Virus record (IMG/VR): IMGVR_UViG_3300005264_000013
Coordinates: 1 to 42,224 of that record
DNA length: 42,224 nucleotides
Source of the DNA: a virus
Strand: one strand, 5' to 3'
The first letter of the stretch is position 1. Each line of letters starts with the position of its first letter. Made by a program: the position numbers and the translations under genes. The notes beneath the pieces were generated by a model that saw only the letters and a program-made list of their open reading frames with translations, was not told where the DNA came from and ran no database searches. This document shows positions 31,911 through 39,614 of the stretch, in pieces.

Positions 31911-32158
31911 CTATTTTGTTTTAAATTTTGATAATATTCTTTGATTTTATCATTAATTTCTAATCTAATTTCTTCTATACGTTGTTTGACTTCTTCTGGT
32001 TGTTTGCTATATAAAGCTTCATACATTTGTTTATGAAACATAACTGCAATCCATCTAACGTCACCATACTTCTCTAAAGAGTCTTTTATAAAGTCATCTG
32101 CCTGTTTTCTAGGCATAGTCATCTTTACTACTCTTGTATATTGTGTTGTATCTTCCAT
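31907..32158 (-). CDS. small tail-region protein, 83 aa
   Basis: MEDTTQYTRVVKMTMPRKQA; helical, basic C-terminus. Lies between the major tail protein and the chaperone and overlaps the latter by 4 nt. Unknown, possibly part of tail assembly. Confidence 0.65.
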   Translation of the reverse strand: MEDTTQYTRVVKMTMPRKQADDFIKDSLEKYGDVRWIAVMFHKQMYEALYSKQPEEVKQRIEEIRLEINDKIKEYYQNLKQNR

Positions 32159-32180
32159 TTCAATCCTCTTTAAATATATT

Positions 32181-32218
32181 TAAAAAAATAAAAATAAATC
32201 TAAGATGTTACTCTTAGA
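32181..32218 (-). terminator. terminator overlapping the major tail protein stop
   Basis: TCTAAGA (32199-32205) and TCTTAGA (32212-32218) form a perfect 7-bp stem with a 6-nt loop; read leftward a T-rich tract follows. The TAA of the major tail gene is inside the stem. Confidence 0.7.
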
Positions 32219-32849
32219 AATTTACTAAAACTTCATCAATAGTGTCGTTATAGTGGTCTACAAAGATTTTTGTTTTGTTACCAGCTAAACCATAAGAAGT
32301 ACTTGCTGTAGTATCATCACCATTTGGACTTATATTACCAAAGCTACTAAAGTCTGGTTCTACAACTGCAAAGTTTTTAAAGTAATGAACAGCTCCAATT
32401 TGTTTCTTAACTCTAACAAACATAATAAAGTCTTCTGTTGATTTTGAACCTAATACGAATGAGGAGTAATCAGATACATCTGCTACAGTAATACCTTGTT
32501 CAGTTAAAGCGTAATCTAATAGAGTTTCTCCAAAGGATTCATCAGCTTCAATTGTGATGTCTGTTTCGTTGTTAGCAGTAACATAAGTTTCTGAATTTTG
32601 TGAACCAGATGAATCTGCTCCTACATAATTTTTAGTTTCCTTATCATCTTCTGCTGGTGATAATTCAAAAGAATTTTTACCATCTGAGATTTTCTGGAAA
32701 TCACTAATATTTGTTGCTGTAATTTGTGCATCAACATACCCTGCAATAGTTAAATTATTTCCTCTTGCAGCAATATCAATTGCGTTATCTATTCTACCAA
32801 TATAAATTTCTACATTCTTCGCTGAGAATGGTTTAAAGCTAAAAGCCAT
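32214..32849 (-). CDS. major tail protein
   Basis: 211 aa. Begins MAFSFKPFSAKNVEIYIGRI; beta-rich with NNLTIAGYVDAQITATNISD and a C-terminal Ig-free jelly-roll-like part. Identified by size, acidic beta composition, position between the tail-completion genes and the tail chaperone, and a terminator directly behind it as for abundant proteins. Family-level motif recognition is weak. Confidence 0.75.
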   Translation of the reverse strand: MAFSFKPFSAKNVEIYIGRIDNAIDIAARGNNLTIAGYVDAQITATNISDFQKISDGKNSFELSPAEDDKETKNYVGADSSGSQNSETYVTANNETDITIEADESFGETLLDYALTEQGITVADVSDYSSFVLGSKSTEDFIMFVRVKKQIGAVHYFKNFAVVEPDFSSFGNISPNGDDTTASTSYGLAGNKTKIFVDHYNDTIDEVLVNF

Positions 32850-32855
32850 TTTTAT

Positions 32856-33359
32856 TTACCTCGTTTTAATTTTAATGTTTTGTAATAATTGTATTGTTTT
32901 CGGAACCATTTCACGTTCAGCTTCTGGATGTGAAAGAGTAAACCATTGTTTATCCGTTCTACCAAATGCTGTATTTGCTTGACCTACCCATAGACCATCC
33001 ATATTATCGTTCACTATGCCTTTAGCATAAGCCCAATCTTCTAGATGTTCATTATCTACAAAATGTAAAAATTGTGGATAGGTTGTGTTAACGTGTTCAC
33101 CATTAACACCTTCTTCTAAAGTTACTAATGCGTCACCTTGCATAGATGTCATAATAATTTGACCTTTAGATGGTTTCCTTCTATCATGTTTTTGTACTGA
33201 AACTGAATTAGCTACTGTACCCGTAACTAAAGGAATATGATTTTTAATAACTAATGTATAAGAGTCATGAATACCTTTATAAATTGCTCCTGGTATTTTT
33301 TTCATTAAGTCTCTTGTTATAGACTCTTGAAGACCCTTTAAACCTCTAACTCGTGTCAT
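32856..33359 (-). CDS. tail completion protein (HK97 gp10-like)
   Basis: 167 aa. LKGLQESITRDLMKKIPGAI, then IKNHIPLVTGTVANSVSVQK resembles the L..L..SI..k.P..TG.L..S pattern of gp10/HK97-type neck proteins. Position just upstream of the major tail protein supports this. Confidence 0.72.
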   Translation of the reverse strand: MTRVRGLKGLQESITRDLMKKIPGAIYKGIHDSYTLVIKNHIPLVTGTVANSVSVQKHDRRKPSKGQIIMTSMQGDALVTLEEGVNGEHVNTTYPQFLHFVDNEHLEDWAYAKGIVNDNMDGLWVGQANTAFGRTDKQWFTLSHPEAEREMVPKTIQLLQNIKIKTR

Positions 33360-33770
33360 TTATCTTACCACATAATCTACTACGATTCTTTTAACCTTTA
33401 AAAGTTTTTTATCAGTTTTAGTTATTGGTGATGCATTTAAAACTCTAATTGAATTTCTTTGACATTCCATGTTATAAGGTATTAAAGTAGTATCATTATA
33501 TAATAATCCATAAATTTCTTGAGTTAAAGTATCTGTCTTTAAATCTGTAGTGTTAATACAATAAATGTTATATGTAACTTCCAATGAACCACCATTTAGA
33601 TATACTCTATCTGGGTTTGAATCTTGTTCTACTACAATAATAGGAACATTGGTGTTTTTTGAATAAGAAGTAGTGACTTTAACAGTACCACTATTACTGT
33701 CTAGTATGTTTTTTAAGTTTGGAATGCCTTTAGTAAACCAATTAGCTCTAGTTATTTGTGTTAATGCCAT
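33360..33770 (-). CDS. tail terminator-like protein, 136 aa
   Basis: Alpha/beta protein with NGGSLEVTYNIYCINTTDLK and a C-terminal RIVVDYVVR strand, consistent with tail terminator proteins, which often show such strand-helix patterns and sit before the major tail gene. Its stop abuts the next gene's ATG. Confidence 0.6.
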   Translation of the reverse strand: MALTQITRANWFTKGIPNLKNILDSNSGTVKVTTSYSKNTNVPIIVVEQDSNPDRVYLNGGSLEVTYNIYCINTTDLKTDTLTQEIYGLLYNDTTLIPYNMECQRNSIRVLNASPITKTDKKLLKVKRIVVDYVVR

Positions 33771-33833
33771 TTTATATGCTTCTCCTAAGCGTTAAAGATA
33801 AGTCTATACGACTAAGTTTATTATAAACTCAAT

Positions 33834-34199
33834 TCACTTCTCTTTAATAATGATTTTGTGTCCTAATAGAGTCTCTCCTAGAATCCATTTGGAAATTTTT
33901 ACTATTTGAAATTCTTGTGAAAATAAATTCATCTCATCTGTGTCTGAGACTGTAACTGTAATTGGTAATAATACAACATAAGATGAGTCTTTATATAAAC
34001 CAGCTTTATCTACTTTATGAGCATACTCTACATAATCTTTTACAATTCCATAGACAACTTCTTGAGAACTAAATGTTTCGTCTAATTCTCCATAGTCATT
34101 AATGCTAGTAGTATAATGAACTAACTCAATACTCTTTTTTAAATCATCTCGTGTAAGCACACTTGTGATTTTATCTCTTACTGCTGTTTGGTCTACCAT
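33834..34199 (-). CDS. head closure / stopper-like protein, 121 aa
   Basis: Small beta-rich protein; IELVHYTTSINDYGELDETF and VVYGIVKDYVEYAHKVDKAG, then a strand FQIVKISKWILG, fit head-closure proteins (SPP1 gp16/HK97 gp7 type). Order adaptor-stopper-terminator is conserved. Confidence 0.65.
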   Translation of the reverse strand: MVDQTAVRDKITSVLTRDDLKKSIELVHYTTSINDYGELDETFSSQEVVYGIVKDYVEYAHKVDKAGLYKDSSYVVLLPITVTVSDTDEMNLFSQEFQIVKISKWILGETLLGHKIIIKEK

Positions 34200-34200
34200 T

Positions 34201-34842
34201 TTATATTAATTTAACTTTAAATCCCTTTTGAAAATTAATTAATGCAGTGTTAATTGAAGCATCTAGTGCTTGTGTTCCATTATATGGATTACCACCATTA
34301 GTAATTTCTCTATATACATCAACATCGATAATTTCTGTTTTACCAGATAAGTTACCACTCGTTTCAATAAAAGTTTTAGTAAAAATATATCTATAAGTCA
34401 TTAAGAATACAATATTCTTAATTGCGTTTGGCATATTAGCGTATGAGTATCCAGAATTATAAGTATATTCTAGTCTATCATAACATTGTGCTGAATAAAC
34501 ACTACCAATATCACCATTCTTAATGACATAGTTTGGATTACTGTTGGAATCAGTTGCATCTACAACAGTCCAATTTGGATTAAGTAAATTAGTATTACCA
34601 CCACGTAATTGTGTGATAGCTGTAATTGGTAAGCTTTTAAGGAAAACAACTCCTGTTTGAGAGTTATCTATAATGTCTACTGTGCCTGTTTGTGTTTGAT
34701 ATATTCCAACTTGAGTTTCAAAGTCTCCTTCTGCTAAAGTAATTAATGATTGTATTTCAGCTAATGTTGGACTAGTACTAGTTGTGAATGTTGTTAATAA
34801 TCTTTCTTCTACGTCTGCTACAGACAAATAAACATCTACCAT
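34201..34842 (-). CDS. head-tail adaptor (gp6-like)
   Basis: 213 aa. N-terminal helices (YLSVADVEERLLTTF, LAEIQSLITLAEGDFETQVG) are typical of connector adaptors, followed by beta strands and a C-terminal helical segment. Position after capsid genes and before the stopper supports this. Confidence 0.7.
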   Translation of the reverse strand: MVDVYLSVADVEERLLTTFTTSTSPTLAEIQSLITLAEGDFETQVGIYQTQTGTVDIIDNSQTGVVFLKSLPITAITQLRGGNTNLLNPNWTVVDATDSNSNPNYVIKNGDIGSVYSAQCYDRLEYTYNSGYSYANMPNAIKNIVFLMTYRYIFTKTFIETSGNLSGKTEIIDVDVYREITNGGNPYNGTQALDASINTALINFQKGFKVKLI

Positions 34843-34860
34843 TGTTTTTCCTCGTTATAA

Positions 34861-34880
34861 TAAAAAATAAGAGTCTTATT
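34861..34880 (-). terminator. hairpin overlapping the stop of the 34876-35376 gene
   Basis: AATAA/TTATT with inner pairs around a short loop, followed leftward by TTTTTTATT. The TAA stop lies in the stem. Weaker than the hairpins behind the capsid and tail genes but of the same design. Confidence 0.5.
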
Positions 34881-35376
34881 CAGACTTCTTTTTTGTTGAT
34901 TTTTTCTTTTTAGGCTTTACTTCTAGTTTATCAATAACTTCTTCTTGGATTGCTTGTTTTAATTCTTCTCCATCTAAAGTTTCTAATTCTTCAACCTTTG
35001 GTTCTACCTTTTTTGGTTTACTCATCTTTTCAAGTTTCTCTGCTAATTTTCTTTCTACGATTTTATCGATAGCATCTTCTTTAGCAACTTCTTTTTGAAC
35101 TTCTGAATATAATCTAACATGACCTTTACCTCTATCTAAAGCTTTCTGAGCTAGAATACCTGTCATAGCTCTTGGTTTGTTAGGATGTAATTTAACAATT
35201 GAACCAATATTAAATTCCACATCTGAAATTAAGATATATTTTTTTCTTGGTAATAATTGTCCTTGATTAGCGTAAGGATTTAAGTCTTCTTGTAATGCTG
35301 ATAAACTGTGGTCTCCTTCTCCTGCTAATGGTCTTCTAATGTTTGTTTTATCATGTATTGTTAATTGTTCTTTCAT
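34876..35376 (-). CDS. capsid-region protein with Lys-rich tail, 166 aa
   Basis: A conserved-looking centre (KKYILISDVEFNIGSIVKLH, PRAMTGILAQKALDRGKGHV), then a long charged helix and a C-terminal tail KPKKKKSTKKKSE. It lies right after the major capsid gene. Could be a capsid decoration or DNA-contacting inner protein; not recognised. Confidence 0.65.
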   Translation of the reverse strand: MKEQLTIHDKTNIRRPLAGEGDHSLSALQEDLNPYANQGQLLPRKKYILISDVEFNIGSIVKLHPNKPRAMTGILAQKALDRGKGHVRLYSEVQKEVAKEDAIDKIVERKLAEKLEKMSKPKKVEPKVEELETLDGEELKQAIQEEVIDKLEVKPKKKKSTKKKSE

Positions 35377-35403
35377 ATCATTTCACCTTTATATTTATTT
35401 GTA

Positions 35404-35441
35404 ATAAAAAAATAAAAAAAAAACTTAAGGTTACCCTTAAG
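35404..35441 (-). terminator. terminator overlapping the major capsid stop
   Basis: CTTAAGG (35424-35430) and CCTTAAG (35435-35441) with a 4-nt loop; leftward the stem is followed by ten T. The capsid TAA is inside the stem. Confidence 0.8.
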
Positions 35442-36342
35442 CAGTTTTCATAACAATAACTCCTTCATTTCTTTTGATTTTTACACCGAAAGCTTCAAAG
35501 TAATGGAAAGTCCATGCTCTTTGTCTTTTAGTTTCTCTTTCAAATTCCATAACTGGAGTTAATTTTTGTGCGTAATAGAATGCTTTATCTGATAAAGCAA
35601 TTGCGTTACTTACTTCGATAGCATCTGCTGCTCCTTCGTCAGTAATTTGTACGTTATTTGATTCGATTACTTTAAATCCTAAATATTTACCAATAACTCC
35701 GTTTTTGATAACATCCATTTCGGAAGTTGAGTTAGTGTAGAATTTAGCATCGTTGTATAATTTGTAAGATTGGTCTGGACTAATTACTAAGTAACTCATG
35801 TTTAAGTTATCTTTTGCCATTTCAACTTTACATTTTACAGCTTGTTCGTACATATCTCCTGCTCCTGCTATGATGTTAGCGTCAGTATATCTAGTTGTAC
35901 CAGTACTGATTGGATAAATTGCGTCAGAAGTACTGTTAAGTAATTCAGTCATAATTTGTACATCTCTGTTTTCTGCTAAAGCTCCTGCAGCACCAATTCT
36001 AACTCTGTCCCATACGAAATCAAAGTTTTCACTTAAAGTTTCCATTGAGATTTGTTTAGCGTCTCCGAACCATGCTAAAGTTAAATCAAAGTTAGCGTAG
36101 TCTAATGCACTAATTGGTGTGTCAGTTCCTTCTGTTAAAGTAGAAGCTGAGAATTGTGTTTCTGTAAAGAAAGTAATAGTTTTACCAGCTTTTCCTAGTA
36201 AGTAACTAGAAACATCGTCTGCTAAAGGTCTAAGTTTTTCTGCGTTGTATAAGTGTTCGATTACTCTTTCATCATAAACTTCTGGAACTACTCCATCAGT
36301 TGATGCTGCTGCTCTTTTATATGCGTTTGCGTCTAAAGCCAT
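35437..36342 (-). CDS. HK97-fold major capsid protein
   Basis: 301 aa. LLGKAGKTITFFTETQFSAS, ISALDYANFDLTLAWFGDAK, QISMETLSENFDFVWDRVRI, then a P-domain-like region with YLVISPDQSYKLYND and a final FHYFEAFGVKIKRNEGVIVM are typical of N4-gp56-like HK97 capsid proteins (recognition by pattern). GGTGA ribosome site. Followed by a terminator. No long N-terminal delta domain, consistent with separate scaffold genes. Confidence 0.85.
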   Translation of the reverse strand: MALDANAYKRAAASTDGVVPEVYDERVIEHLYNAEKLRPLADDVSSYLLGKAGKTITFFTETQFSASTLTEGTDTPISALDYANFDLTLAWFGDAKQISMETLSENFDFVWDRVRIGAAGALAENRDVQIMTELLNSTSDAIYPISTGTTRYTDANIIAGAGDMYEQAVKCKVEMAKDNLNMSYLVISPDQSYKLYNDAKFYTNSTSEMDVIKNGVIGKYLGFKVIESNNVQITDEGAADAIEVSNAIALSDKAFYYAQKLTPVMEFERETKRQRAWTFHYFEAFGVKIKRNEGVIVMKTA

Positions 36343-36406
36343 TTTATATTCACCATTTATTGTTTATATTTTATTATAATTTATTTCAGTCATTTCATTC
36401 TAAAGT

Positions 36407-36838
36407 TTAACCTAATACTTTATTTCTCCAATACTCTTTATTATCTACCTTTGTAGATTCTTCTTTAGTATATGGATTGTCGTTAGATTTGCTTGGTAAT
36501 TTTGATTTTCCATTCTTTAATTCATCAACAGCTTGAGTTAAGTTCTTAATAACTTCATCTCTCTTTGCTAATTCACTATCGAATGATTTGAGTGTTTCTT
36601 TGAACATTCCTTTAAGTTTTGAATTATCTTCAACTTTAGCTTTTTCTTCTGCTTCTTTTTTTGCAGATTCTTCATCACTAATTTCGGTTCTAATCTTCTC
36701 AAGGAACTTATTTGAATCAAACGGAGTTTCTTCTGTAGTTTTTTCGGTAGCTTCTTCAATATTTTTAGGAGTTTCCTTAACCTCTGTTTTATCTGTTTCC
36801 GTTTGTGTAGGAATATCCTTTTTAATTTCTTCAACCAT
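36407..36838 (-). CDS. scaffold-like protein, 143 aa
   Basis: Glu/Lys/Thr-rich, disordered N-terminus and a coiled coil (LKSFDSELAKRDEVIKNLTQ). No domains. Sits just before the major capsid gene, the standard scaffold position. Likely an assembly scaffold cleaved by the protease encoded upstream. Confidence 0.7.
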   Translation of the reverse strand: MVEEIKKDIPTQTETDKTEVKETPKNIEEATEKTTEETPFDSNKFLEKIRTEISDEESAKKEAEEKAKVEDNSKLKGMFKETLKSFDSELAKRDEVIKNLTQAVDELKNGKSKLPSKSNDNPYTKEESTKVDNKEYWRNKVLG

Positions 36839-36840
36839 TT

Positions 36841-37230
36841 CTATTCACCTTCTTCGGACTCTGATTCTTCTTCTTCGTTTTCAACTTCTGAATCATTATC
36901 TCTATAATATTCTGCTTGTTCTTTCATGACAATTAATCCTTCAACATTTTCTTTTACTGATGTTAATTCTTTGTCTTTATTGAATAATACTGCTTCTCTT
37001 AAAAGAGCTTGATATTCTTTTGTGTTTTCAAAACTCCAAAAACCTTCTTTAACGATAGTAGCACCCATTCTAAGTTCTTTAACTTCTAATTCAAGCACTT
37101 TTAATTTTAATGTATTACCTAAGATTCCATCTTCAACTTGTTCGATTTGTTCGTTAAGCCAAGCTTCATCTTTACCTTCATATCGTTGTTTTGATTGATT
37201 TATAATACTTTCTCTCATTTTTTCATTCAT
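36841..37230 (-). CDS. acidic coiled-coil protein, 129 aa
   Basis: Helical, with a C-terminal run of Glu/Asp/Ser (EVENEEEESESEEGE). Lies between protease and scaffold-like genes. Possibly a second scaffold component or inner capsid protein. Confidence 0.65.
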   Translation of the reverse strand: MNEKMRESIINQSKQRYEGKDEAWLNEQIEQVEDGILGNTLKLKVLELEVKELRMGATIVKEGFWSFENTKEYQALLREAVLFNKDKELTSVKENVEGLIVMKEQAEYYRDNDSEVENEEEESESEEGE

Positions 37231-37249
37231 TTCGTTTCACCTTTTCTGA

Positions 37250-37876
37250 TTAATTTAATACTGACATTGGGTTTCGTGGGTTATCTGTCATACTCCAACC
37301 AACTCTTTCACAATTTACCAACTTCTTACCAATGTAAGTAGGATTATAAAACTCAGCAGAAATACCAACAGTAGTCCCTTTAGGATACCACTTAGTAAAT
37401 GTTTTATATGCTTTATGTTTTTTATTAATAGTAATTTTACCATTTAGTTTACCATTTATATACTCAGTAGATATTAATTCAAACAAACCATTAAATTCAG
37501 AGATACCATCAATATCAAAATGTTCAATATCTCCATATACATCCATAGGAATGTTTCCTTTAGCTATATTTTCTAATAATCCATTATCTACTGACTCTCC
37601 AGTATTATCTTTATTAATGGAAGATATAGTATAATCCATATAATATGAAGGATTAAAGAATCCAGACTTACCAACAACAGTATTTACTTTAACACTAGTT
37701 TTTAGAGTCCATTTGTCTTCTACAATTTTATAAGACTGTTTAACGACTCTCCAAGCTAATCTTAATGCTCTCTTCTCATTAACACTTTTCAAAGCTTTAT
37801 CATAAGCTCTAAGAAAAATCTTTTTAGCATTGATTGGTAATTCTTTTATTAATTGTTCCATATTTTCTGATACCAT
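37250..37876 (-). CDS. prohead protease with N-terminal ChaB-like domain
   Basis: 208 aa. Residues 5-55 (LPINAKKIFLRAYDKALK, RALRLAWRVVKQSYK) match the ChaB fold pattern. The remainder resembles HK97-type (S78) prohead proteases: NKKHKAYKTF (His154), VGISAEFYN (Ser173) and the conserved GWSMTDNPRNP end. Expected to cleave scaffold and capsid precursors during maturation. Adjacent to tandem late promoters. The family call is by motif memory; catalytic residue numbering is my inference. Confidence 0.78.
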   Translation of the reverse strand: MVSENMEQLIKELPINAKKIFLRAYDKALKSVNEKRALRLAWRVVKQSYKIVEDKWTLKTSVKVNTVVGKSGFFNPSYYMDYTISSINKDNTGESVDNGLLENIAKGNIPMDVYGDIEHFDIDGISEFNGLFELISTEYINGKLNGKITINKKHKAYKTFTKWYPKGTTVGISAEFYNPTYIGKKLVNCERVGWSMTDNPRNPMSVLN

Positions 37877-37890
37877 TTTCTATAAAAAGT

Positions 37891-37953
37891 TAACTATATA
37901 TAATATTATGTGAGTACTAGTATATAATATTATGTAAGGAAAACTTGAAATCG
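37891..37953 (-). promoter_or_regulatory. tandem late-type promoters
   Basis: Two adjacent copies of the core, leftward ACATAATATTATATACTAGT (37913-37935 region) and CACATAATATTATATATAGT (37891-37912). The outer copy is preceded by CGATTTCAAGTTTTCC. They lie 15-75 nt before the ATG at 37876 and drive the capsid operon. Confidence 0.7.
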
Positions 37954-37972
37954 AGGGTTTTTGTTCAAAAAT

Positions 37973-38143
37973 CTAAGGATTTACGACATCATATTTTTCT
38001 TGTTGTTTTAATGTTGCTACAGACTCTCGAAACTCCTCTCTATTATTAAATTCTTCCTTCTTTCCTTTATTCCAATTTCTTAAAGGTCTAAAGTATCCTA
38101 CAACTCGTGAATATACTTCACAAGGTTTACCACAGGTACTCAT
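37973..38143 (-). CDS. stand-alone NrdD-type glycyl-radical domain
   Basis: 56 aa (start overlaps the portal stop in ATGA). CGKPCEVYSRVVGYFRPLRN, then WNKGKKEEFNNREEF reproduces the C-terminus of class III anaerobic ribonucleotide reductase: the glycyl-radical loop RVxGY (Gly16) and the following RP..NWNKGKxxEF block. No catalytic subunit or activase is seen in this window. By analogy with YfiD/GrcA, which replaces damaged pyruvate formate-lyase radical domains, it may repair or complement host NrdD; this is inference. Small NRDD-type proteins exist in databases, so novelty lies in the context. Confidence 0.75.
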   Translation of the reverse strand: MSTCGKPCEVYSRVVGYFRPLRNWNKGKKEEFNNREEFRESVATLKQQEKYDVVNP

Positions 38144-39462
38144 TCTTTAGCCTTAAAGTTTTCAATACCTTTATCTTGTGGTTGTCTACTTTCGTGTAAA
38201 TCACTATTAGGTGGGAATTGTTTTTTCTTCTTAAAAGGATTTATCTTATCAAGAATACCTTCTTTAGGTTCTTCTTCAGCAGTTTGTTCTTTCTCTTGAG
38301 CTTCTTGAGCCATATCAAACATATCTTCTGGTAATTCCATGCCTTTTGAGTTTAACCAACCTAATACTTTCTTCTTATCTGCACCTTGAGTCATAAGTTT
38401 CATAGCAATATCTACTAATTCTTTATCATCTTTAAGGTCAACTTGTTGATGAGCTATTTCTACTCCTTCAACACCTATTAAAGGCATAAGTTCTGCATTA
38501 ATTTCTTCATCATATTCTTCTAAGAATGAATATAGACTCATTTGGAAAGCATATCTTGCTTGAATCTCTGAGTTACTTCTATTAGAATTATCTACAGTTC
38601 CAGAAATAATTGGTGGTACTTGTAATAATGTTAAGATTTGCATTCTATAATATCCCAATAAATCAGTAAGATAAGCTAATTTAGATTCGTCATCTAATTT
38701 ATTAACTTGTACTTGTTCTTCGGATACAGTCAATAACATTTTCTTTCTATCTTTCATTCCTTCTTTGATTAATTCTGATAATATTTCTACATCATCTACA
38801 CTAATACTTTTGAAATGTAAGTTAGTTTTAAACATATTTTGTTCAAACAACCATTCTATATGTTCTAATATAAGTTTTTTAGTATATAATAACTGTCTTA
38901 ATGTTTCAATGTTACTTGAACCCCAAATACTTGAAGTATATTGGTCTACAGTTAATTTAATCATGTCTTTACCAGCAATCCATGTTGGACATTTGGAATC
39001 TGTCTTAGAAGTTACATCTTGTTTAAATTTATAAATAGTTCCTGTTTCACTAACATCAACTTCAATGTCTGGTGTATCTGGTACTTTGAATCCTTTGATT
39101 TCAGTTTTTTTAGAATCAGTATATACGATTTCTATGAAACAATTAGAATAAGTCATTAAATTTCTAAAGATTTGTTTTTGTACTTTAACCCATTTAAGTC
39201 CTTTGAACTGTTTAGTTACTTTCTTAACATTTTCTTCACTTTCTCCTTCAAAGAAATGTCCTGTTCTTGTTAATGCGTTAACCTTAGCTTCAATAGCTCC
39301 TCTTAACTCTGGGTCATCTAATACTATTTCGACTAACTTAGCCATACTTGATTCTGCTCTACTCCAACCTCTATTTGGTTGTCTTGTGTTTGGTACTGTC
39401 TTATAATAATCCTTAATAATTGATTTTCCAGCTTTTGCTGTTACACTTTCTTTCTTAGCCAT
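38140..39462 (-). CDS. portal protein
   Basis: 440 aa from the ATG at 39462 (MAKKESVTAKAGKSI), which has GGTGA 5 nt upstream; a GTG 3 codons earlier is an alternative. Portal signatures: DPELRGAIEAKVNALTRTGH, a wing region with SNCFIEIVYTD, IETLRQLLYTKKLILEHIEW, LGYYRMQILTLLQVPPIISG and SNSEIQARYAFQ. Acidic and basic C-terminal tail. Follows the terminase genes as usual. Confidence 0.88.
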   Translation of the reverse strand: MAKKESVTAKAGKSIIKDYYKTVPNTRQPNRGWSRAESSMAKLVEIVLDDPELRGAIEAKVNALTRTGHFFEGESEENVKKVTKQFKGLKWVKVQKQIFRNLMTYSNCFIEIVYTDSKKTEIKGFKVPDTPDIEVDVSETGTIYKFKQDVTSKTDSKCPTWIAGKDMIKLTVDQYTSSIWGSSNIETLRQLLYTKKLILEHIEWLFEQNMFKTNLHFKSISVDDVEILSELIKEGMKDRKKMLLTVSEEQVQVNKLDDESKLAYLTDLLGYYRMQILTLLQVPPIISGTVDNSNRSNSEIQARYAFQMSLYSFLEEYDEEINAELMPLIGVEGVEIAHQQVDLKDDKELVDIAMKLMTQGADKKKVLGWLNSKGMELPEDMFDMAQEAQEKEQTAEEEPKEGILDKINPFKKKKQFPPNSDLHESRQPQDKGIENFKAKE

Positions 39463-39474
39463 GATTTTCACCGT

Positions 39475-39612
39475 TTATGTTCTATAATCTTTATGTGTTA
39501 TTATATTATATCTTATATTGTTATTATGATATTCTTCTAATATATATTTTTTAGGTAATATCCTAAAGACAAATTTGGGGATTCTTATATAATTAACATA
39601 ATATGTTTTCAT
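39475..39612 (-). CDS. small hypothetical protein, 45 aa
   Basis: MKTYYVNYIRIPKFVFRILP; basic, Tyr/Ile-rich. It starts 2 nt after the terminase stop and ends just before the GGTGA of the portal gene, filling the gap between them. Unknown function; AT-rich composition leaves some doubt. Confidence 0.6.
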   Translation of the reverse strand: MKTYYVNYIRIPKFVFRILPKKYILEEYHNNNIRYNIITHKDYRT

Positions 39613-39614
39613 TT

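Noticed and set aside
36588-36929. Long frames opposite the acidic scaffold-like genes
   Set aside because: Typical mirror frames of Glu/Lys-rich coding sequence, without start context.
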